A stretch of 6,260 nt of DNA from Pseudomonadota bacterium (lineage in GTDB: Bacteria; Pseudomonadota; Alphaproteobacteria; Rhizobiales; Kaistiaceae), in the NCBI GenBank assembly GCA_023433185.1, contig JAEZEN010000332.1, positions 1 to 6,260 on the forward strand, in the 5' to 3' direction. The notes under the pieces are model-generated. The model had not been told where the DNA came from and ran no database searches. It saw only the letters and a list, made by a program, of their open reading frames with translations. This document shows positions 1 through 4,779 of this stretch, piece after piece (position 1 is the stretch's first letter; each line of letters begins with the position of its first letter). The position numbers were made by a program, and so were the translations under genes.

Positions 1-1212
1 CTGCATTTCGTTCCGGTGGACGCCAAGTCCGACGCCGGGTGGGACGATCTCGCCGCCGTCCTCAAGGCGGGCGAGAACCGCGTCCGCGCCTTCTACCTCG
101 CCGTCGATCCCGCGCTTTTCGGCGTCATCTCGGCGCAGATCGGCGCCAAGGGGCTGGTCACGCCGAAAACCCGGGTGATCATCGAGAAGCCGATCGGCCA
201 CGATCTCGCTTCGGCGCGGGAGGTGAACGACGCCGTCGGCTGCGTCTTCGAAGAGAGCCAGATCTACCGGATCGCCCACTATCTCGGCAAGGAGACGGTC
301 CAGAACCTGATGGCGCTGCGCTTCGCCAATGCGCTCTTCGAACCGCTGTGGAACGCCGACCATATCGACCACGTCCAGATCACCGTCGCCGAGACCCTCG
401 GCGTCGAGGGCCGGGGGGCCTACTACGACAATTCCGGCGCACTCCGCGACATCGTCCAGAACCACATCATCCAGCTCCTCTGCCTCGTGGCAATGGAGCC
501 GCCGGCGCACATGGACGCCGACTCGGTGCGCGACGAGAAGCTCAAGGTGATCCGCGCCCTGCTGCCGATCGACCAGCAGAATGCCGGCTCCGTCACCGTG
601 CGCGGCCAGTACCGGGCGGGCAACATCGGCGGCTCGTCGGTGCCCTCCTACCTCAGCGAGATCGAGGACGGCGAAAGCACCACGGAGACCTTCGTTGCCA
701 TCAAGGCGGGCGTCGGCAACTGGCGCTGGGCGGGCGTCCCTTTCTATCTCCGCACCGGCAAGCGCCTCGCGGCCCGTGTCTCCGAGATCGTGGTCGCCTT
801 CAAGCGCATCCCGCATTCGATCTTCGACGGTTCCGCCGGCGAGGTGAGCAACAACCAGCTCGTCATCCGCCTCCAGCCCGACGAGGGCGTGAAGCTGTGG
901 CTGATGATCAAGGATCCCGGGCCGGGCGGCATGCGGCTGGTCTACGTGCCGCTCGACATGAGCTTCGCGCAGGCCTTCAAGGTGCGGAGCCCCGACGCCT
1001 ATGAGCGGCTGATCCTCGACGTCATCCGCGGCAACCAGACCCTCTTCATGCGCCGCGACGAGGTCGAGGCGGCCTGGCAGTGGATCGACCCGATCCTCGA
1101 GGCCTGGGGCAGCACGTCGGAGCAGCCGAAGCCCTATGCGGCCGGCACCTGGGGACCTTCGGCGTCGTTCTCGCTGCTCGGCGACCGAACCTGGCACGAC
1201 CTCGTCGAATAG
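1..1212 (+). CDS. zwf: Glucose-6-phosphate dehydrogenase, 5'-truncated by the window edge
   Basis: This enzyme oxidises glucose 6-phosphate to 6-phosphogluconolactone with NAD(P)+, the cytosolic entry to the oxidative pentose phosphate and Entner-Doudoroff pathways. The frame is open from base 1 and ends at TAG 1210-1212, giving 403 residues. Family members are about 490 residues, so roughly 85-90 N-terminal residues, including the Rossmann GxxGDL motif, lie upstream. Visible landmarks (window residue numbers) are EKPIG at 62-66, the substrate signature RIAHYLGKE at 90-98, the general-base His in QNHIIQ at 155, and the conserved C-terminal runs PFYLRTGKR, LQPDEGVKLW, DAYERLI and AGTWGPSA. The spacing between signature His93 and His155 is 62 residues, the same as His178 to His240 in the Leuconostoc enzyme. 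The odd point is Ala92 where the family has Asp (DHYLGKE). No pgl or edd follows; the next gene is convergent. Family assignment is essentially certain; full activity is not. Confidence 0.97.
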   Translation: MHFVPVDAKSDAGWDDLAAVLKAGENRVRAFYLAVDPALFGVISAQIGAKGLVTPKTRVIIEKPIGHDLASAREVNDAVGCVFEESQIYRIAHYLGKETVQNLMALRFANALFEPLWNADHIDHVQITVAETLGVEGRGAYYDNSGALRDIVQNHIIQLLCLVAMEPPAHMDADSVRDEKLKVIRALLPIDQQNAGSVTVRGQYRAGNIGGSSVPSYLSEIEDGESTTETFVAIKAGVGNWRWAGVPFYLRTGKRLAARVSEIVVAFKRIPHSIFDGSAGEVSNNQLVIRLQPDEGVKLWLMIKDPGPGGMRLVYVPLDMSFAQAFKVRSPDAYERLILDVIRGNQTLFMRRDEVEAAWQWIDPILEAWGSTSEQPKPYAAGTWGPSASFSLLGDRTWHDLVE

Positions 1213-1215
1213 CGA

Positions 1216-1233
1216 TCCCGGTCAGCGCCGGGA
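1216..1233. terminator. Hairpin between convergent zwf and the small membrane protein gene
   Basis: A perfect 6-bp inverted repeat, TCCCGG (1216-1221) and CCGGGA (1228-1233), encloses a 6-base loop. It lies just after the zwf stop and over the end of the minus-strand gene, whose stop codon (1222-1224 read in reverse) falls in the loop. Neither strand shows a T-run after the stem, so it is not a canonical intrinsic terminator. Its position suggests a bidirectional transcription end or 3'-end stabiliser; this is inference. Confidence 0.4.
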
Positions 1234-1485
1234 CACGAAGCGCAGCAGCAGCCACGGCAGCGCGCGGCCGAGCGCCAGCGCCAGCAGGGCGAGGGCGGCG
1301 AGCAGCATCGCCACGTCGGCGCGGGTGCCGGGGTCGTAGCCGCCGAGATCGAGGAACGCGACGGCGAGCGCGGCCAGCACCAGCGCCGCCGCGAGCACCC
1401 GCGACAGCATCGGCACGCCAAGGGCGATGAACCGGGCGAGCCGGGCCGCAGTGCTCTCCGGTACCTCCGGCAAGGGCCCCTCCAT
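1222..1485 (-). CDS. Small two-helix inner-membrane protein of unknown function
   Basis: I do not recognise this 87-residue protein as a named family. It has a short N-terminal segment rich in Pro and Glu, then two hydrophobic stretches at about residues 27-46 and 57-81, both rich in Ala and Leu. A loop of about ten residues (GGYDPGTRAD) joins them, and the tail is basic (RFVSRR). This predicts a two-pass inner-membrane hairpin. The ATG start is supported by GAGG on the minus strand (about 1494-1497), 7 bases before the start codon, a good Shine-Dalgarno site. The gene converges on zwf with only 9 bases between the stop codons, and diverges from the RTX gene across 215 bases. The strong start and the transmembrane pattern argue that it is real; a longer overlapping minus-strand frame (1134-1760) has neither. 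Confidence 0.75.
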   Translation of the reverse strand: MEGPLPEVPESTAARLARFIALGVPMLSRVLAAALVLAALAVAFLDLGGYDPGTRADVAMLLAALALLALALGRALPWLLLRFVSRR

Positions 1486-1493
1486 CGCGAATC

Positions 1494-1497
1494 CTCG
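1494..1497 (-). promoter_or_regulatory. Ribosome binding site of the small membrane protein gene
   Basis: On the minus strand the sequence reads GAGG, then 7 bases (ATTCGCG), then ATG. This is a well-spaced Shine-Dalgarno core and decides the start codon at 1485. Confidence 0.7.
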
Positions 1498-1535
1498 TGA
1501 TGAATAGTTAACCCTGGCCGCGATTGGCGGAAAGT

Positions 1536-1650
1536 GTTCCCTCCCAGCGAAGAGTGACGCTTCCCGCGTTCCCTCCCCGTTTCGCGGTCCCTTACAACAC
1601 CGTGCCGGCCCGGAACCGGGATTTCTTCCAATAGTCGCCGTCCCGGAACC
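1536..1650. repeat. Mirrored pairs of short direct repeats in the divergent intergenic region
   Basis: GTTCCCTCCC occurs at 1536-1545 and again at 1568-1577, 32 bases apart. CCCGGAACC occurs at 1609-1617 and again at 1642-1650, 33 bases apart. The shared cores are GTTCC in the first pair and its reverse complement GGAAC in the second, so the four cores form an inward-facing symmetrical array with spacings of 32, 44 and 33 bases. The rest of the 1486-1700 intergenic stretch shows no RNA gene and no clear -35/-10 promoter. The array may hold operator or sigma-factor sites for the divergent genes; the function is inferred from position only. Confidence 0.4.
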
Positions 1651-1700
1651 TGAAATAAGGTCGCCGCGCCACGCCGCTTGAAGACCGGGATTGCGTCCAG

Positions 1701-3632
1701 ATGCCGTTCGAAGTCAGCACGGAAGCCGAACTTGCCGAAGCGATACGGGATGCTTCCCACGGCAGCACGATCATCTTCACCGCCGACATCGTGCTGACCG
1801 CCGACCTGCCGGCGATCCAGGCAGGTATCACCATCGACGGCGGCGGATTCACGCTCTACGGCACGGACCCGAATGTCGTCGACGCGCCTTCGTTCCGAGG
1901 CCTGTTCGTCTATTCCTCCGGCGATGACGGCGTCACCATCCAGGACCTGACCATCAGCGGCGCCGTCGCCCAGGGCGGCGATGCCATACGTGGCGGCGGC
2001 GGCGGCGCGGGAATGGGCGGCGCGCTGTTCGTCGCGGACGGTGCCACCGTGACGGTGATCGACGTGGCCATCGTCGACGGCGCAGCGAAGGGCGGCAACA
2101 ATGTCACTGCCGGACCCGGCGCCGGCGGCGGCGGCGGCTTGGGCGGCGCCGGCAATGGTGGCGGCGGCGGCCTGGGCAGTGGAGCCACTGGTGGCGGTTC
2201 TGCCAACGACGGGGCGGCCGGCATCGTCGTCGGCGCCGATTCCGGCGGCGATGGCGAGGGCGGTGCAGGCGGACCGGGAGGCGGCGGTGGCGGGGGTGCC
2301 GCAGGCGGATCGAGTTCCTCAGGCGGCGGCGGGGTCGGTGGCGGTGACAGCGCCACCGGCGTTGGAGGCGCCGGGGGCTTTGGCGGCGGCGGTGGCGGTG
2401 CCAGCGGCACCGACAGTATCGGCGGCAATGGCGGTTTTGGCGGGGGCGGCGGAAGCGGCAGCAGCCAAGGCGGCAACGGCGGCTATGGTGGCGGCGGTGG
2501 ACGCAGCGGCGTAGGCGCAACCCCCGGAGCCGGCGGATTCGGCTCCGGCGACGGGGCGGCGGCTGGTGCTCTCGGCACCGGCGGCGGCGGCGCCGGCATG
2601 GGCGGCGGCGTATTCGTCATGGACGGCGGCACGCTGGTCATCGCCGGCGGCTTCTCCGTCTCGGGCAACACGGTCGAGGGCGGCCTCGGCGCAAACAACG
2701 GCCAGGCCTTCGCCAGTGGCATCTACCTCCAGGGCGGGGCGGACAGCCTCAACACGCTGACCTTCGATCCGGACGCCGGCGAGACGCAGACGATCGCTGA
2801 CGACATCTTCGACGAACAAGGCATCCTCCATGCCACCGGCTATGTCCCGCCGGCCGGCTTCGAGGCCGGCGCGTGGGACATCTTCAAGACCGGTGCCGGC
2901 ACCCTGGTCCTCACGGGCACCACCGCCATCGGCGGCATGGTCGAGATCTGCGGCTGCGACCCGGCCAATACACTCAGGATCGACGGCGGCGCGGTGACCG
3001 CCCTGTTCGGCACCAGCGTCGACGGCGGCACGCTCGACCTTATCAACGGAGGCACGCTCGACGCCGACCTGCTCATGGTGGCCGGCACCATGAAGCTCGA
3101 TGGTGCGGACACCCGCGCCACCTCCGCCGACCTCTCGCTATTCTCCCTCGATTCCAGCGCGGCGCTCCTGATCACCGGCGGCGCGCGCCTGGAACAGGCC
3201 GGAGATGCAATCGTCGACGCCAGCGGTGCCGCGATCAACGCGGCGGTCTCCGGCACGGATTCGGCCTGGGACGTTGCCGGCACCCTCTCGCTCGGCGTGG
3301 ACAGCGACTTCCAGGTCGAAGCCCGGGTCTCGGCTGGCCACGCTCAGCGCCGACAAGATCGTGGTGGGCGAGAAGGCTTTCCTCGTCCTCGGCACGGGCG
3401 CCCTCGCCGGCACGATCATCGCGAACACCATCGAGAACGACGGCAGGTTCGTCGCCAACTTCACCGATACGGCGACGGTCGGCGCCGACATCTCGGGCAG
3501 TGGACAGCTGACCAAGTCCTCCACCGGCACTCTCGTCCTCACCGGCACCGGCACCTATACCGGCGCCACCACCGTCAGCCGCGGTGTCCTTCAGGTCGAC
3601 GGAACGATCTTCTCGGCGACAACAGTAAGTGA
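1701..3632 (+). CDS. RTX adhesin, N-terminal fragment as read (beta-helix, Gly-rich, beta-strand repeats)
   Basis: Read literally, this frame gives 643 residues, of which the first ~541 are genuine. The start (MPFEVSTEAELAEAI) and a following ITIDGGGFTLYG motif resemble the opening rungs of parallel beta-helix proteins. GGAGMGGALFVADGAT (about residues 101-116) and GGAGMGGGVFVMDGGT (about 296-311) are near-duplicates flanking the glycine-rich insert. An autotransporter-type strand motif, KTGAGTLVLTG, follows near residue 395, and then a run of DGGTLDLINGGTLD-type strands. From about residue 542 to the stop at 3630-3632 the translation turns Arg/His-rich, the typical look of an out-of-frame reading of GC-rich DNA. 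As made, this product would lack the calcium-binding repeats and the secretion signal and would probably stay inside the cell. Confidence 0.8.
   Translation: MPFEVSTEAELAEAIRDASHGSTIIFTADIVLTADLPAIQAGITIDGGGFTLYGTDPNVVDAPSFRGLFVYSSGDDGVTIQDLTISGAVAQGGDAIRGGGGGAGMGGALFVADGATVTVIDVAIVDGAAKGGNNVTAGPGAGGGGGLGGAGNGGGGGLGSGATGGGSANDGAAGIVVGADSGGDGEGGAGGPGGGGGGGAAGGSSSSGGGGVGGGDSATGVGGAGGFGGGGGGASGTDSIGGNGGFGGGGGSGSSQGGNGGYGGGGGRSGVGATPGAGGFGSGDGAAAGALGTGGGGAGMGGGVFVMDGGTLVIAGGFSVSGNTVEGGLGANNGQAFASGIYLQGGADSLNTLTFDPDAGETQTIADDIFDEQGILHATGYVPPAGFEAGAWDIFKTGAGTLVLTGTTAIGGMVEICGCDPANTLRIDGGAVTALFGTSVDGGTLDLINGGTLDADLLMVAGTMKLDGADTRATSADLSLFSLDSSAALLITGGARLEQAGDAIVDASGAAINAAVSGTDSAWDVAGTLSLGVDSDFQVEARVSAGHAQRRQDRGGREGFPRPRHGRPRRHDHREHHRERRQVRRQLHRYGDGRRRHLGQWTADQVLHRHSRPHRHRHLYRRHHRQPRCPSGRRNDLLGDNSK
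2091..2609 (+). repeat. Glycine-rich low-complexity insert (residues 131-303 of the RTX protein)
   Basis: 97 of these 173 residues are Gly (about 56%), the rest mostly Ala, Ser, Asn, Asp, Thr and Val. It contains irregular GGNGGFGGGGG-type units (residues 241-251, with a Tyr variant at 258-267). At DNA level it is a string of GGC/GGT/GGA codons, a likely site of slippage or recombination, yet the frame is intact through it. It lies between two similar GGAGMGG-FV-DG motifs, so it looks like an expanded loop inserted between beta-helix rungs. Confidence 0.85.
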
Positions 3633-4716
3633 CGGCGGCACGCTCGGGGGCACCGGAACCGTCGGCACGGTCACCGTCGATGCCGGTGGGAGGATCGCGG
3701 CGGGCAACAGCGCCGGCATCCTCAAGACCGGCAGCGTGACGCTGGTCACCGGCGCGTTCTTCGAGGCGGAACTCGGTGGGACCAAGCCCGGTACCGGCGG
3801 CTACGATCAGATAAGTGTCAACGGCAAGGTCGTCCTGGGCGGCGCCACCCTCGAGGTTTCGCTCCTCGACACGTTCGTCCCCAAGGCCGGCAACACCTTC
3901 ACCATCATCGACAATGACGGCGTCGACGCGGTCGTGGGCACCTTCGCCGGGCTTTCCGAGGGCGCGACGTTCGCCGTCGGCGGCGCCACGTTCTCGATCA
4001 CCTATGTCGGCGGTGACGGCAACGACGTGGTGCTGAACGTGCAGGGCGCGGGCCCCGCCGGCGTCACGATCGCCGGCACCGGCGGTCGGGATGTCGTCGA
4101 TGCTTCCCGCCCCGTGCCGGGCCAGCCGCTGCCGCCCGGATTCGCCGATGTGATCCACGGCCATGGCGGCAAGGACCGGCTCTCGGGTCTCGGCGTCAAC
4201 GACACGATCTATGGCGGCCAGGGCGGCGACCTCATCCGTGGCAATGCCGGCGACGATGTCCTCTACGGCAAGCGCGGCAAGGACACGCTGTGGGGCGGCG
4301 CCGGCAACGACACGCTGAAGGGCGGCAAGGGCGGCGACATCCTCCATGGCGGCGCGGGCGACGATGTCCTCATCGGCGGCAGGGGAAAGAACATCCTCTA
4401 CGGCGGCGAGGGCAGCGACACCTTCGTCTTCCGCAACGCCCAGGCGAGCGACAAGATCAAGGATTTCGGAGACGGCGACATAATCGCGCTCGCCAAGTCG
4501 GCGTTCTCGGGGATCGGCCCCAAAGGCACCCTCGAGGCGAAGCATTTCCACGTCGGTGCCGAGGCCGAAACCAAGGCACAGCACATCCTCTACGACGACA
4601 AGTCGGGCTGGCTCCTCTATGCCCAGAAGGGCTCGCAGACCGCCAACCCGCACAAGCTGGTCAAGATCGGCAAGGGCCTGAGCGACTTCGACCACACCGA
4701 CATCCTCGTGATCTGA
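3325..4716 (+). CDS. RTX adhesin, C-terminal fragment (beta-strand repeat, RTX, type I secretion signal)
   Basis: This frame is open from further upstream (an ATG lies at 3205), but only from about 3325 does it continue the protein. It begins with GSRLATLSADKIVVGEK, then carries a second autotransporter-type strand motif, STGTLVLTGTGTYTGATT (about 3517-3570), and a strand-rich segment ending GGDGNDVVLNVQ near 4044. Next come about ten RTX units, then SDTFVF, a typical closing motif of RTX blocks. The last ~90 residues hold ILYDDKSGWLLYAQKG and end DFDHTDILVI, the pattern of C-terminal type I secretion signals. No start codon with a credible ribosome binding site lies near 3325, so this part is probably not translated independently. 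It should be read as the second half of the gene that starts at 1701. Confidence 0.85.
   Translation, partial: GSRLATLSADKIVVGEKAFLVLGTGALAGTIIANTIENDGRFVANFTDTATVGADISGSGQLTKSSTGTLVLTGTGTYTGATTVSRGVLQVDGTIFSATTVSDGGTLGGTGTVGTVTVDAGGRIAAGNSAGILKTGSVTLVTGAFFEAELGGTKPGTGGYDQISVNGKVVLGGATLEVSLLDTFVPKAGNTFTIIDNDGVDAVVGTFAGLSEGATFAVGGATFSITYVGGDGNDVVLNVQGAGPAGVTIAGTGGRDVVDASRPVPGQPLPPGFADVIHGHGGKDRLSGLGVNDTIYGGQGGDLIRGNAGDDVLYGKRGKDTLWGGAGNDTLKGGKGGDILHGGAGDDVLIGGRGKNILYGGEGSDTFVFRNAQASDKIKDFGDGDIIALAKSAFSGIGPKGTLEAKHFHVGAEAETKAQHILYDDKSGWLLYAQKGSQTANPHKLVKIGKGLSDFDHTDILVI
4147..4431 (+). repeat. RTX calcium-binding nonapeptide repeat block
   Basis: About ten tandem units fit GGxGxDxUx. Examples are NAGDDVLYG, GAGNDTLKG, GKGGDILHG, GAGDDVLIG and, at the end, GEGSDTFVF. 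In this family such repeats bind Ca2+ between successive turns of a parallel beta-roll and fold only after export. Several units carry Lys or Arg at variable positions (KRGKDTLWG, GRGKNILYG), and the latter has Asn in place of the ligand Asp. A degenerate unit (GTGGRDVVDAS, about 4078-4110) precedes the block, split off by a Pro-rich linker. Confidence 0.92.
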
Positions 4717-4728
4717 AGCGGCCGCCCC

Positions 4729-4753
4729 GGTGGCGCCAAGCTCTGGCGCCGCC
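4729..4753 (+). terminator. Hairpin between the RTX gene and the MATE gene
   Basis: GGTGGCGCCA (4729-4738) pairs with TGGCGCCGCC (4744-4753), a 10-bp stem with one G-T wobble and a 5-base loop, AGCTC. It begins 12 bases after the RTX stop codon. No T-run follows, so it may be a weak or factor-dependent terminator, or a 3' stabiliser, rather than a full stop. The 63-base spacer otherwise holds only the start region of the next gene. Confidence 0.5.
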
Positions 4754-4779
4754 CCTACGGCCGGAGTAGAACGCCGGCC

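Larger units (their letters stand above)
1701..4716 (+). pseudogene. Large RTX adhesin-like protein, type I secreted, interrupted by one frameshift
   Basis: Reading starts at ATG 1701 and runs in one frame to about 3321; homologous coding then continues one base further along, to TGA 4714-4716. Removing one base from GCCCGGG (3321-3327) joins the halves into 1004 residues, reading VEA-GSRLATLSADK across the joint. Order of parts in corrected numbering: beta-helix-like N-terminus (1-130), Gly-rich insert (131-303), beta-strand repeats with two TGxGTLVLTG-type motifs (about 390-800), RTX nonapeptides (about 816-910) and a type I secretion tail ending DILVI (about 911-1004). There is no Sec signal peptide and no autotransporter beta-barrel, which fits export in one step by an ABC/MFP/TolC system encoded elsewhere. 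Such proteins are surface adhesins or matrix components after calcium-driven folding outside the cell. ATG 1701 is the first possible start after an in-frame stop at 1656-1658; its Shine-Dalgarno site is weak. The break could be a sequencing error, a real mutation or, less likely, programmed. Confidence 0.85.

Noticed and set aside
1501..1515. TTAACC near 1508 as a possible CtrA half-site
   Set aside because: There is only a single half-site and no second TTAA at the required spacing, so it is too weak to call.
1554..1634. 26-residue GTG-started small frame in the intergenic region
   Set aside because: It has no convincing Shine-Dalgarno site, no membrane or conserved pattern, and overlaps the mirrored repeats. 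Chance is the simpler reading.
1501..1700. EcfG-type stress promoter (GGAAC with CGTT 16-17 bases downstream)
   Set aside because: GGAAC cores exist on both strands, but none has CGTT at the required spacing. The nearest GTT on the minus strand is 23 bases away. Kept only as a possibility within the repeat-array finding.
1134..1760. 208-residue minus-strand open frame covering the end of zwf and the intergenic region
   Set aside because: It overlaps the small membrane protein in another frame, is Arg/Pro/Ser-rich like an off-frame reading, and runs into the RTX coding start.
1910..2476. 188-residue proline-rich open frame on the minus strand
   Set aside because: It is the reverse complement of Gly codons in the glycine-rich insert (GGC/GGT/GGA read as Pro-type codons). 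There is no independent evidence.
3205..3324. ATG 3205 as the true start of an independent RTX gene
   Set aside because: From 3205 to about 3324 the frame gives Ser/Arg/Pro-rich off-frame sequence, while the other frame carries the authentic strand-rich protein. A frameshift explains it better than a separate gene.
3235..4695. 486-residue open frame on the minus strand opposite the RTX region
   Set aside because: It mirrors the regular codon pattern of the repeats (Ala, Val, Asp, Glu-rich) and has no domain or ribosome binding site. Long antisense frames are expected opposite GC-rich repetitive genes.
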